The notes: generated by a model from the letters alone, not told the origin. Shown: positions 1-7,772, counted from the stretch's first letter. The stretch: DNA of 15,321 nucleotides from an uncultured Archangium sp. (GCA_946479335.1 CAMLFP010000099.1:1-15321), one strand, 5' to 3'. A program made the numbers and translations.

Positions 1-1940
1 GGCGTCGCGGGCTGCGTGCCGTCGAACTTCGTGCTCGTCGTGTACAGCGCGCACCCGCCGTAGAGCAGCCACAGCGTGTAGTTGCCGCCGGTGTCCACCG
101 CGCCCACGGCGACCGCCATGAGCTCGGTGTTGGTGCCGCCCGGCGCGGGGTTCGGCACGAGGTCGGCGGTGAACTGTTTCGTCAGGGAGCCGTTGCTCGC
201 GGCGCTGAACGCGAAGCAGTTCGCGCTGTTCGCCGCGCCCGTCTTCGCCGCGCAGAGCACCGGCGTCGCGGGGCGCGCGTCGAAGACCAGGCGGCCGGGC
301 ACGTTGAGGTTGGTCACGAGGCTGGGCGGGTTCTGCGGCAGGTTGGGCGAGAGCCACGTGATGGCGCCCGTGTTCCACCGGCTGAAGAAGAGGTCGCCGG
401 TGGGCGCGATGGCGACGCCCTGCACGTTCTGGTTCGTCTGGTAGCTGTTGCCCTGGTTGTCGCGGAGGTTGGCGGTGGTGCGGTCGGGCAGCACCACGAT
501 GACGCGCTGGTTGTTGCTGTCAGGCACGTAGGCGGTCTGCGAGGGCGCGTCGAAGGCGAGGTCGGAGCCGGTGACGTTGTTGTTGATGATGCCCACCACC
601 GACACCGTCGTGGCGCCCACGCCGGCGAGGTTGCCCAGCTGCGCGTCGGTCACCGAGAGGCTGGTGTTCGACGGCGAGAACGCGGTGTTGCCCGCCATGT
701 CGGTCACCTGCACCAAGAGGAGGATGGAGTCTCCCGGGAAGGCGCAGTTGGGCACCGTGAGGCTGGCGCTGGTGACGGTGTTCATCGCGCCCGCCAGCAG
801 CAGCGTCACCGAGTTCGCGCGGCAGGCCGGCGTGCCGCCGAAGACCGCGTAGAGCACCGCGGTGTTGAGGCCGCGGTTGTCGGTGAGCGTCAGCTGCGCG
901 TCGATGCGCCCGTTGCGCGGCACCTGCACCGAGTTGCCCGGGTAGAGGATGGAGGAGATCTGCGCGGTGGGCGGCTCCACGTCGGGCACGTCCTCGACGA
1001 AGACGTACTGGGTCGCCGTCGCCGGCGGGTTGGTGCCGTCGTCATACGTCGCAGCGATGGCGTACACGCCCGCGGCCGTCACCGTGAAGGCGTTGCCCGC
1101 GGCGGTGCACGCCGACGCCGGCGTGCCCGGTGCTTGCGGCGTGCAGCTCAAGGTCAGCCCCGCGGAGGTACCGTCGGTGTCGTTGATGATGACGTTGTCG
1201 TAGAGGTCCTTCACCACGGTGAGCGCCGCGGTGGTGTCGCCGGTCGCCATGCGCGAGAGCGTGAGGCCCATGGTGACGTAGCGCTGGCCCGACGCGGGCA
1301 ACACGGTGAGGGGCACCACCTGCTGCACGCCCGCGGCGCCGGTCGCCCGCGCGGTGATGGTGAAGTCACCCGCGCGCGTGAAGCCCATGATTTCGCCGTT
1401 GCCGGAGATGCCGTCGTCGAACACCACCGCGCCCGGCCAGCTGGGGATGACCTCCAGCGGGTAGAGCACCGGGCCGCCGTACGCGTCGGTGACGGTGTAC
1501 GCGTAGGTCACGAGGTCGCCCGCGGAGATGACGCCGCCGTCGGCCGCGCCGGTGAGCGCAATAGTGAGCAGCGCGGGCTTGCCCGGCTCGGGCCCGAACA
1601 CCACCTCCACGAGGGTGGGGTCGCTGACGTTGCCCGCGTCATCGGTGGCCGTCACCGAGAGCGTGTTCTTCACCGAGATTTCGCCCGGGGGGATGGTGGT
1701 GTTGAGCGGCACGTCGAGCTCGAACTCCGCGGTGAAGGGGTCGGCCAGGCCGGAGACCGGAGACGCGCCGCCGGTGACGTTCACCGTCGAGGCGAACTCC
1801 GCGGCGCCCGTCAGCAGGATGGTGGAGAGGCTGGTGGGGCTGGCCACCGCGTGCACGCGCGGCTTCGGCGGCGCGGTGGTGTCTTTGCACGACGAGACGA
1901 CCACCGCGGTCGCGGTGAACAACAACAGGTGAAGGCGCAT
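1..1940 (-). CDS. Large Ig-like/beta-propeller surface lipoprotein, 3' end cut by the window edge
   Basis: The minus-strand frame from ATG 1940 is open to base 1, giving at least 646 residues; the C-terminus lies outside the window. The N-terminus is a lipoprotein signal peptide: basic start, Leu/Val-rich core and lipobox V-S-S-C with the lipidated Cys at 18, followed by a Thr/Pro linker. The mature part is rich in Thr, Val, Gly, Asn and Asp, with repeated beta-sandwich signatures such as SVTATDDAGNVSDP (about 90-110) and VQVTDMAGNTAFSPS (about 405-420), typical of Ig-like or cadherin-like extracellular modules. From about residue 445 the pattern changes to DLAFDAPSQTAYVPDSNNQRV and GVAIAPTGDLFFSR, which resembles NHL/beta-propeller blades. 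A Shine-Dalgarno AAGGA (1946-1950) sits five bases before the ATG and fixes the start. I infer an outer-membrane-anchored adhesion or surface protein; the exact function is unknown. Confidence 0.85.
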   Translation of the reverse strand, partial: MRLHLLLFTATAVVVSSCKDTTAPPKPRVHAVASPTSLSTILLTGAAEFASTVNVTGGASPVSGLADPFTAEFELDVPLNTTIPPGEISVKNTLSVTATDDAGNVSDPTLVEVVFGPEPGKPALLTIALTGAADGGVISAGDLVTYAYTVTDAYGGPVLYPLEVIPSWPGAVVFDDGISGNGEIMGFTRAGDFTITARATGAAGVQQVVPLTVLPASGQRYVTMGLTLSRMATGDTTAALTVVKDLYDNVIINDTDGTSAGLTLSCTPQAPGTPASACTAAGNAFTVTAAGVYAIAATYDDGTNPPATATQYVFVEDVPDVEPPTAQISSILYPGNSVQVPRNGRIDAQLTLTDNRGLNTAVLYAVFGGTPACRANSVTLLLAGAMNTVTSASLTVPNCAFPGDSILLLVQVTDMAGNTAFSPSNTSLSVTDAQLGNLAGVGATTVSVVGIINNNVTGSDLAFDAPSQTAYVPDSNNQRVIVVLPDRTTANLRDNQGNSYQTNQNVQGVAIAPTGDLFFSRWNTGAITWLSPNLPQNPPSLVTNLNVPGRLVFDARPATPVLCAAKTGAANSANCFAFSAASNGSLTKQFTADLVPNPAPGGTNTELMAVAVGAVDTGGNYTLWLLYGGCALYTTSTKFDGTQPAT

Positions 1941-2123
1941 GAGGGTCCTTGAGGGAGGTGTCGGTATGAGTCGCAAACGCTTCGGGTTCGTCGGTCGACC
2001 GGCCACAGAGGGGACTCACGCTCTCGAAAATCGGCCACGCACGCTTCGCGTGAAAACCAGCCGAGCCGATGGGGACCGACGTGTGCGCTTGTGCAGCACC
2101 ACGTGCGCGGCGATGAGGCGGTC
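1941..2123. other. Divergent intergenic region between two lipoprotein genes
   Basis: This 183-base gap separates divergently read lipoprotein genes and must hold promoters for both, but no convincing -35/-10 pair is visible. It contains a perfect 10-bp palindrome CGGTCGACCG at 1992-2001 and a short CACGC-TTC-GCGTG hairpin followed by AAAA near 2039-2055. Neither is long enough to call an operator or terminator with confidence. Confidence 0.35.
1946..1950 (-). promoter_or_regulatory. Shine-Dalgarno site of the Ig-like lipoprotein
   Basis: On the minus strand the sequence reads AAGGA, five bases before the ATG at 1940. It supports this start, which also gives a complete lipoprotein signal peptide. 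Confidence 0.6.
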
Positions 2124-2660
2124 ATGAACGCGCTCCGCTTCGTCGCTGTGCTGGTGGTGGTCTCCGCGTGCGGCCCCGCGCCGACGAAGAGCACGCCCAC
2201 GCCGCCGGCCTTCAGCGTCGACAACCACGTGTTCCCCGCCACCGTCGCGCTCGCCGGCACGCGAGAGGCGCTGACCGTCGACGTCACCGCCATCGACGGG
2301 GCGCGCATCTTCGACTTGGACCTCACCGCGCTGCACGCGCGCTTCGACCTCTCGCAGGTGCGCGACGACACGCCCGGCCAGTACGACATCATCTTGCTGG
2401 CGGCGTGCTCGTCGAAGGTCGAGGTGTCGATGACCGTGGGCGGCGCCGCGATGACCGAGCTCGACGCGTCGACGCAGGCCGCGTCGCCCGTCGTCGATGG
2501 CTGCGCCTTCGGCCGCACCGGTGACGTGTACGAGCTGACCGGCCAGACCAACGTCGACCAGCTCGACGCGAGCGGCGCGCACCTCCTGGTCTTCATGAAG
2601 GTGAGCCGCGACGGCGAGAACCGCTCGCTGCAGGTCGACTGGGCCGACGTCGCCTTCTAG
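2124..2660 (+). CDS. Small lipoprotein of unknown function
   Basis: A 178-residue protein. The chosen start (ATG 2124) gives a clean lipoprotein signal peptide with lipobox V-S-A-C and the lipidated Cys at 16, followed by a Pro/Thr linker. The frame extends 11 codons upstream to ATG 2091, but that would put a His/Arg/Asp-rich tail ahead of the signal peptide. A weak GAGG lies about six bases before ATG 2124. The mature domain alternates hydrophobic and polar residues (for example VALAGTREALTVDVTAI and YDIILLAACSSKVEVSMTVGG), suggesting a beta-sandwich. Two Cys (95 and 127) could form a disulfide. I do not recognise a family. It diverges from the larger Ig-like lipoprotein and may be functionally related, but nothing in the sequence proves that. 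Confidence 0.85.
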   Translation: MNALRFVAVLVVVSACGPAPTKSTPTPPAFSVDNHVFPATVALAGTREALTVDVTAIDGARIFDLDLTALHARFDLSQVRDDTPGQYDIILLAACSSKVEVSMTVGGAAMTELDASTQAASPVVDGCAFGRTGDVYELTGQTNVDQLDASGAHLLVFMKVSRDGENRSLQVDWADVAF

Positions 2661-2707
2661 CGCGCGGGCGTGACTCACCAGCGCGGCGTGCTACAGGCGC
2701 AGCTCCG

Positions 2708-3670
2708 ATGCTCGAGTACCGCGTCACCGAAGACCACCAGGGCGTGCGTCTCGACAAGTACCTGAAGAAGACGCTGGCGAACGTGCCGTTCAGCCACCTC
2801 TTCAAGATGATCCGCGTGAAGAAGATTCGCGTGAACGGCAAGCGCTGCAAGCCGGAGCAGGAGCTGCAGAGCGGCGACGTCATCACCGTGCGCGGCGATG
2901 AGCAGCAGCTGCTGGGCGACCGCGAGCGCAAGGCGCCTCCGCCGCCGAAGGTCGACTTGAGCGAGCTGAAAATCCTCCACGAAGACGAGTGGATCCTCAT
3001 CATCGACAAGCCGTCGGGCATGGCCGCGCACACGGGCAGCGGCGTGACGGGCGGCACGGTGGTCGACGTGGCGCGCGCGTACCTGGGGCCCAAGGCCGAA
3101 CGGAACGGTTTTTCCGCGAGCCCCGCGCATCGGCTGGACCGCGAAACGAGCGGCATCATCATCGTCGCCAAGCGCCGGCCCGCGATGGTTCACTTCACCG
3201 ACGTCTTCACGCGGCACACCGCGAAGAAGAAGTACCTGGTGCTGGTGAAGGGGAAGATGCCGAAGAGCAACGGGCTCATCGACCTGCCGCTCGCCGAACA
3301 CCAGCAGACCGCGGAGTCGCGCGAGCGCCGCGGCGTCAACATGCAGGAGGCGCGCACCCGGTGGGAAGTGCTGTCTCAAAACAGCCACGCCGCCTTTCTG
3401 GCGTGCACGATTGAAACTGGCCGCACCCACCAGATTCGGCGACATTTCGCGGCGATTGGTCACCCGGTCGCGGGCGACTCGAAGCACGGTGATTTCGCCT
3501 TCAACCGCGAGGTGAAGGCGAAGTGGGGTTTGAAGCGGCTGTTCCTCCACGCCACGCGCCTGGAGTTCCCGCACCCGGAAGGCGGGAAGCGCATGGTGGT
3601 TGAAACGAAGTTGCCTGACGACTTGTTGGAAGTTCTTCAGCGCGCCGCACTCGAAGGACCAGCTTCATGA
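2708..3670 (+). CDS. RluA-family 23S rRNA/tRNA pseudouridine synthase with S4 domain
   Basis: A 320-residue enzyme, normal length for RluA/RluC/RluD-type synthases, which isomerise specific uridines of structured RNA to pseudouridine in the cytoplasm. Residues 1-70 form an S4 RNA-binding domain (GVRLDKYLKKTL..., IRVNGKRCKPEQELQSGDVITV). The catalytic domain follows from about 88, with ILIIDKPSGMAAHTG, then the signature HRLDRETSG with catalytic Asp144, and later GRTHQIRRH (238-246), which shapes the active site. These motifs make the family assignment secure. The RNA target cannot be set from sequence alone; the S4 domain favours an RluC- or RluD-like role. The stop overlaps the start of the PBP1A gene by ATGA (3667-3670), so the two are almost surely co-transcribed and translationally coupled. 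The ATG at 2708 has no good Shine-Dalgarno sequence. Confidence 0.95.
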   Translation: MLEYRVTEDHQGVRLDKYLKKTLANVPFSHLFKMIRVKKIRVNGKRCKPEQELQSGDVITVRGDEQQLLGDRERKAPPPPKVDLSELKILHEDEWILIIDKPSGMAAHTGSGVTGGTVVDVARAYLGPKAERNGFSASPAHRLDRETSGIIIVAKRRPAMVHFTDVFTRHTAKKKYLVLVKGKMPKSNGLIDLPLAEHQQTAESRERRGVNMQEARTRWEVLSQNSHAAFLACTIETGRTHQIRRHFAAIGHPVAGDSKHGDFAFNREVKAKWGLKRLFLHATRLEFPHPEGGKRMVVETKLPDDLLEVLQRAALEGPAS

Positions 3671-6234
3671 CCGAAGGGAAATTGCAGTTGGAGAACGTGC
3701 CGAAGAAGCGCTGGTGGTTGTTCCCGTTGAAGGCGCTGGGCTTCCTGCTGCTGACCGGCGCCACCGCCGCGGTCGTGGCGGTGGGCTTCGTCCACTGGAA
3801 GTACTCCGACGGGCTGCCCGACATTCCGAAGGTCGATGAGTACCGGCCGCCGATCCTCACCGAGGTGTACACGGTCGACGGCGTGCTGGCCGGCGAGTTC
3901 TACAACGAGCGCCGCAAGGTGGTGCCGTACGAGCGAATCCCCAAGCGGTTGGTGCAGGCCTTCATCGCCGCCGAAGACGCCGACTTCTTCGACCACTATG
4001 GCGTCGACGTGCTGGGCACCGCGCGCGCCGCCATCAAGACCGTCATCAAGAAGGTCACCGGCAAGGGGCACGTGCAGGGCGGCTCCACGCTGACGCAGCA
4101 GACCGCGAAGGCCGTGTTGATCTCGGCCGAGGGCTACAAGGAAGCGACCGCCAAGACCATCAAGCGGAAGATCCGCGAGGCGTTGCTGGCGCGCCGGCTC
4201 GAAGACGAGCTGACGAAAGAGGAGATCCTCTACCTCTACCTGAACAACGTGTACCTCGGGCACCACAGCTACGGCGTGCAGTCGGCTGCGGAGAACTACT
4301 ACCGCAAAGACGTGAAGGACCTGACGCTCGCCGAGATGGCGCTGCTCGCGGGCCTCCCCGCCGCGCCGTCGAGCTACTCGCCGTTCTCCGCGCCGGAGAA
4401 GGCGAAGAAGCGCCGCCAGTACGTGTTGGATCAGATGCTCGCCAAGGGGATGATCACCCAGCGCGAGTTCGACGAAGCGACGGCCACCGAGGTGCGCGTC
4501 TACGAGGTCGAAGACGTCTTCCACCAGTTCGCGCCGTACTTCACCGAGGAGACGCGCCGCGACGTCGTCAACCGCTACGGCAACCCGATGCTGCTCAACG
4601 GCGGCCTCAAGGTCTTCACCACGATGGACTCGGAGAAGCAGCGCGCCGCGCAGGAAGCGGTGCTGCGGGGGCTGCTCGCGGTCGACAAGCGCCAGGGCTA
4701 CCGCGGCCCGGTGATGCAGCTCGAGGGCAAGGCGCAGCAGGCCTTCATCGAGAAGAGCAAGAAGGTGATGGCGGGCGCGGAGATTGAACCCGGCCGCTAC
4801 TACGTCGGCGTGGTGACGAAGATCGCGAGCGACAAGCTCTCGGCTGAAATCACCATCGGCGACAAGAAGGCCACGCTGCCCGCGCTCGGCATGCGCTGGG
4901 CGCGCGAGGTGAACGGCGAGCGGTATTACCCGAGCGTGCTCATCAACAACGTCGCGCCGCTCAAGGTGGGCGACGTGCTCGTGGTGCGCGCGGTGAAAGA
5001 CAAGAAGGCGCTCTGCGACGACGGCGAGACGTGGAACGCGCCGTTGGCCGAGAAGATCCCCGAAGGGTTGCCGCTGGTGCGCCTCGAGCAGGAGCCGGAG
5101 CCGCAGGCGGCCATCGTCTCCATCGACCCGCACCGCCAGTACCTCTCGGCGATGGTGGGCGGTTACGACTTCGACGCCAACGAGTTCAACCGCGCGTTCC
5201 AGGCGTGCCGCCAGCCGGGCTCGTCGTTCAAGCCCATCGTGTACTCGGGCGCGATCGAGCTGATGGGGTGGACCGAGGGCACCGTGATTCTCGATTCGCC
5301 CATCGTCTACGACGATCCGGAGAACCAGAACCGCTGGAAGCCGGCGAACTACGACGAGGGCTTCAAGGGCGAGGTGCTGCTCAAGGAGGCGCTCGTCAAC
5401 TCGATGAACATCCCCGCGGTGAAGACCTTCATCGAGCTCGCGCGCTTCCTGGGCAAGAAGAACGAGGTCGAGGGCATCAAGCTCATCGGCGAGTACGCGC
5501 ACAAGCTCGGCTTCTCCACGCCCATCAACCCCGACTACTCCGCGGCGCTCGGCTCTTCGTGCGTGTACCCGTACGAACTGGTGCAGGTGTACGCGACGTT
5601 GAATCGGCTGGGCCTCAAGAAGCCGACGTACTTCGTGCGCAAAATCGAAGACCGCTTCGGGCGCATGGTCGAAGACCACACCAGCTACGACGACGCGTGG
5701 GCCTCGCTGCAAGACCGCGTCGCCGCCGGCTACGCGCGGCTCCACGAGCCCGGTGAGCAGGTCATCTCGCGCGAGACGGGCTACCTCATCACCGACCTGA
5801 TGCGCGGCGTGGTGCTCAACGGCACCGGTGGCCCCGCGCAGCGCCTCGGCAAGCCCGCAGCGGGCAAGACGGGCACGACGAACGACTCCTTCGACGCGTG
5901 GTTCACCGCGTTCACCCGCGACCTCGTGACCAGCGCGTGGGTTGGCTACGACCTGAACCCGCACCCGCTCGGCCGCTACGAGACCGGCGGCCGCGCCGCG
6001 CTGCCCATCTGGCTCGCGTACATGTCGAAGGCGCTCGATGGCCGCAGCCAGCCGGAGTTCTCCCCGCCGCCGTCGCTGGGCCTCGTGCAGCGCCGCATCG
6101 ACAAGAAGTCGGGGCGGCTCACCACGAACATGAAGAACTCGATGACGCTGTGGTTCAAGCATGGCACCGAGCCCGAAGACGCCGAGCCGGAGAAGGGCGC
6201 CGCCGGCGCCGACCAGTTCCTCCAGATGCCGTGA
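3667..6234 (+). CDS. mrcA: Class A penicillin-binding protein 1A (bifunctional peptidoglycan glycosyltransferase/transpeptidase)
   Basis: An 855-residue bifunctional enzyme that polymerises lipid II and cross-links peptidoglycan at the outer face of the inner membrane. A short basic cytoplasmic tail precedes one membrane anchor (about 20-43). The GT51 glycosyltransferase domain follows, with EDADFFDHYG (catalytic Glu103) and GGSTLTQQ (138-145). A linker and OB-like insertion (about 370-470, RYYVGVVTKIASDKLSAEITIGDKKA) is typical of PBP1A. The transpeptidase domain has all three motifs: S519-S-F-K522, S579-M-N581 and K734-T-G-T-T. All catalytic residues are present, so it should be active and beta-lactam-binding. 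The start is set by the ATGA overlap with the pseudouridine synthase. The C-terminal tail is short and Glu/Ala-rich. The stop is separated by one base from the convergent MerR gene. Confidence 0.96.
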   Translation: MTEGKLQLENVPKKRWWLFPLKALGFLLLTGATAAVVAVGFVHWKYSDGLPDIPKVDEYRPPILTEVYTVDGVLAGEFYNERRKVVPYERIPKRLVQAFIAAEDADFFDHYGVDVLGTARAAIKTVIKKVTGKGHVQGGSTLTQQTAKAVLISAEGYKEATAKTIKRKIREALLARRLEDELTKEEILYLYLNNVYLGHHSYGVQSAAENYYRKDVKDLTLAEMALLAGLPAAPSSYSPFSAPEKAKKRRQYVLDQMLAKGMITQREFDEATATEVRVYEVEDVFHQFAPYFTEETRRDVVNRYGNPMLLNGGLKVFTTMDSEKQRAAQEAVLRGLLAVDKRQGYRGPVMQLEGKAQQAFIEKSKKVMAGAEIEPGRYYVGVVTKIASDKLSAEITIGDKKATLPALGMRWAREVNGERYYPSVLINNVAPLKVGDVLVVRAVKDKKALCDDGETWNAPLAEKIPEGLPLVRLEQEPEPQAAIVSIDPHRQYLSAMVGGYDFDANEFNRAFQACRQPGSSFKPIVYSGAIELMGWTEGTVILDSPIVYDDPENQNRWKPANYDEGFKGEVLLKEALVNSMNIPAVKTFIELARFLGKKNEVEGIKLIGEYAHKLGFSTPINPDYSAALGSSCVYPYELVQVYATLNRLGLKKPTYFVRKIEDRFGRMVEDHTSYDDAWASLQDRVAAGYARLHEPGEQVISRETGYLITDLMRGVVLNGTGGPAQRLGKPAAGKTGTTNDSFDAWFTAFTRDLVTSAWVGYDLNPHPLGRYETGGRAALPIWLAYMSKALDGRSQPEFSPPPSLGLVQRRIDKKSGRLTTNMKNSMTLWFKHGTEPEDAEPEKGAAGADQFLQMP

Positions 6235-6235
6235 C

Positions 6236-6619
6236 TCAGTCGAGCGCGGTCAACACCGGGCACGGCTGCGTCGGGTCGATGCAGGGCTGCGCGAGCAGCT
6301 TCTTGAGCCCGCGTTGGATGCGCTGAAGGTCGCGGATGCGCGCGGCGAGGTCGTCGAGCTTCGCCGCGCCCACCGCGTCGAGCTGCGCGCGCTTGAGGGT
6401 CTGACCCGACGAGAGCCGCAGCAGCAACGCCACGTCGGCCAGCGTGAAGCCGAGCTCCTGCGCGCGCTTGATGAAGCGCACGCGCGAGACATCGGCGCGC
6501 GTGTAGAGCCGGTAGTCGCCGGTGGTGCGTGATGACGGGAGCACCAGCTTGCGGCGCTCGTAGAAACGCAGCGTAGAGATGGCGACGCCCGCCGCGCGCG
6601 CGAGGGCTCCGATGGTCAT
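6236..6619 (-). CDS. MerR-family transcriptional regulator with C-terminal C-x6-C motif
   Basis: A 127-residue regulator. Residues 1-70 are a MerR winged helix-turn-helix: MTIGALARAAGVAISTLRFYERRKL, then GDYRLYTRADVSRVRFIKRAQELGFTLADVALLL. A dimerisation helix follows (about 80-108) and ends in P-C-I-D-P-T-Q-P-C-P-V-L. This resembles the metal-binding loop of MerR/CueR/ZntR proteins, but the spacing is C-x6-C. By eye, Arg/Ala occupies the position of the dimerisation-helix Cys that Hg- and Zn-sensing members use, so the ligand may be another metal or none. I chose ATG 6619 because it overlaps the upstream membrane-protein stop by ATGA and gives the canonical MTIG start. ATG 6640 and 6679 are in frame but extend the protein without extra homology. 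A MerR-type operator lies before this two-gene operon, suggesting self-control. Confidence 0.9.
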   Translation of the reverse strand: MTIGALARAAGVAISTLRFYERRKLVLPSSRTTGDYRLYTRADVSRVRFIKRAQELGFTLADVALLLRLSSGQTLKRAQLDAVGAAKLDDLAARIRDLQRIQRGLKKLLAQPCIDPTQPCPVLTALD

Positions 6620-7038
6620 GCCGTCGCTTCGGTGCGCCATGGCCCCGCGCCTACCACCGCGAACTGCACGAGTCCCCACGCGACCTCGGCGATGAGCAAC
6701 GGCACCACGATGGGCGAGCCGCCGTGCAGCAGCGCGAAGAGCATCCAGCTCGAGAAGAGGAGGCGCGCGGTGGCGTCAGCGAGGCCGTGCTGTGCGGTCG
6801 GTGCGCGGAGCCGCAGCACGCTCCACACCACCACGATGCTGCCCATCAGGTTCGCGAACAGCAGCGCAGTGGGCTCTTCGAGTGAGGGCGGCGCGCCCTG
6901 GAGTTGCATCGCGGTGTGCAGCGCGGCGAGCTGAAGTGAGAGCCACTGCGCGGTCCACGGCGTGGCGAAGGGGAGGGTGACGAGGAGGTCGTAGAGCGCC
7001 GACGACCAGACGACGCGGCGGGTGAGGGTTGGTTTCAT
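6616..7038 (-). CDS. Four-helix integral membrane protein, probable MerR target
   Basis: A 140-residue protein with four hydrophobic segments, roughly 10-27, 57-77, 92-106 and 110-131, and a basic N-terminus (MKPTLTRRVVW). I do not recognise the family. A short acidic loop (SLEEPT, 52-57) lies between the first two helices. The start ATG 7038 lies seven bases after a weak -10 within the MerR-type promoter described separately, leaving little or no 5' leader. The frame runs open further upstream to 7509, but that part is a shadow of the neighbouring zinc-finger gene. Its stop overlaps the MerR start by ATGA, so the pair form an operon. By position it is the most likely regulated partner of the MerR protein. 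Transport or stress-related membrane functions are possible, but none is shown by the sequence. Confidence 0.78.
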   Translation of the reverse strand: MKPTLTRRVVWSSALYDLLVTLPFATPWTAQWLSLQLAALHTAMQLQGAPPSLEEPTALLFANLMGSIVVVWSVLRLRAPTAQHGLADATARLLFSSWMLFALLHGGSPIVVPLLIAEVAWGLVQFAVVGAGPWRTEATA

Positions 7039-7052
7039 GCCGCGCAGCGTGC

Positions 7053-7074
7053 ACCCTGCACCATGGTGCAAGGT
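7053..7074 (-). promoter_or_regulatory. MerR-type operator: near-perfect 22-bp dyad between -35 and -10
   Basis: On the plus strand the left arm is ACCCTGCACC and the right arm GGTGCAAGGT, separated by AT. The arms match as inverted repeats at nine of ten positions. On the minus strand this follows a -35 hexamer TTGACC (7072-7077), and a -10 candidate CACGCT (7046-7051) lies 20 bases downstream. A 20-base spacer filled by a dyad is the hallmark of promoters that MerR-family activators untwist. The first gene served is the four-helix membrane protein (ATG 7038), followed by the MerR regulator itself. The -10 is a poor match, as expected of an activator-dependent promoter. The TGA inside the -35 is also the stop codon of the upstream zinc-finger gene. 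Confidence 0.78.
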
Positions 7075-7760
7075 CAAGCGCTCAGTTGTTCGCTCTCGCG
7101 CTTCAGGTCGCGCAGCTTCCGCAGGCGCATGATGGTGACGATGGGGAACGCGACGATGGGCCAGCTGATCCAATTGCCGAGCGCGAAGGCGAATAGCAGC
7201 AGCGCCGCGATGAACTCGAAGAACACCGCGAGCCACGCGAAGTACCGCACGTTGGTCAGCGCATAGAGGGTCGCGCAACCGGCGAGCGCGAGCGTGGCGA
7301 GACCTCCGAAGATGGGCCAGACCGGGCTCATCTCTGGGAACAGCATCAGCGGCATCACCGTGCCCAACGCGAAGGCGAAGGCGGCAAAGAAGAAGAACGA
7401 CGTCTTCACCTCGCGACGCACGCGCTTGAGCTCTCCCGGCAGCAGTTGCTGGCGCGTGATGCGCTGGCACGCGGGGCACAGGGTCTTCTCGCGGCTCCGT
7501 GGGATGCACTCAAGGCAGCAGAAGCGACCGCAACGCGGGCAGGTCGACGCCGACGCGCGGTCGGGGTGCACCGCGCAGCGCGCCGCTTCGGGGTGAAGCA
7601 CTGGAGCTGGTTCTTCATTCAGACGCAGCGCTGGTTGCTCAGGCGCGACAATCGGAGGCCGCACCTCGGTGACCTTCGGCGTGGTCGGCAGCTCCCGACC
7701 GCACTCCGCGCACGCTGCTTCACCTTCGAAGACCGACGACCCGCACCCCTCGCAACGCAT
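7074..7760 (-). CDS. Zinc-finger (zinc ribbon plus B-box-like) four-helix membrane protein
   Basis: A 228-residue protein. The N-terminus is a zinc-ribbon-like fold with C3-x2-C6 and C17-x2-C20. After a Pro-rich linker (25-58) comes a second Cys/His cluster resembling a B-box or RING-like finger: C62-x2-H65, C74-x2-C77, C82-x2-C85 and C95-x2-C98. A basic stretch (110-119) leads to four predicted membrane helices at about 121-141, 146-168, 173-193 and 197-212, ending in a charged tail. B-box plus membrane architectures recur among myxobacterial hypothetical proteins, but I know of no defined function. The cytoplasmic fingers suggest protein or nucleic-acid docking at the membrane (inference). 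The start ATG 7760 has no Shine-Dalgarno sequence. Its stop TGA is part of the -35 of the downstream MerR-type promoter. Confidence 0.85.
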   Translation of the reverse strand: MRCEGCGSSVFEGEAACAECGRELPTTPKVTEVRPPIVAPEQPALRLNEEPAPVLHPEAARCAVHPDRASASTCPRCGRFCCLECIPRSREKTLCPACQRITRQQLLPGELKRVRREVKTSFFFFAAFAFALGTVMPLMLFPEMSPVWPIFGGLATLALAGCATLYALTNVRYFAWLAVFFEFIAALLLFAFALGNWISWPIVAFPIVTIMRLRKLRDLKRESEQLSA

Positions 7761-7766
7761 GGCGCG

Positions 7767-7772
7767 AGCTTA
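7767..7772 (-). promoter_or_regulatory. Candidate -10 element for a leaderless start of the zinc-finger gene
   Basis: On the minus strand TAAGCT fits TANNNT and ends six bases before ATG 7760, where no Shine-Dalgarno sequence exists. Its TAA is also the stop codon of the metalloprotease gene. No good -35 is seen, so this is tentative. Confidence 0.35.

Noticed and set aside
1134..1952. 272-codon plus-strand frame
   Set aside because: Antisense to the Ig-like lipoprotein; the translation is Arg/Gly/His-rich with no signal or domain.
1992..2001. Palindrome CGGTCGACCG in the first divergent gap
   Set aside because: Only 10 bp and GC-rich, with no flanking promoter elements; such palindromes occur by chance here.
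3637..6162. 841-codon open frame antisense to the PBP1A gene
   Set aside because: It mirrors the PBP1A codons, is full of Arg, His, Leu, Val and Asp from reversed GC-rich codons, and has no recognisable motif. The sense frame has all catalytic motifs.
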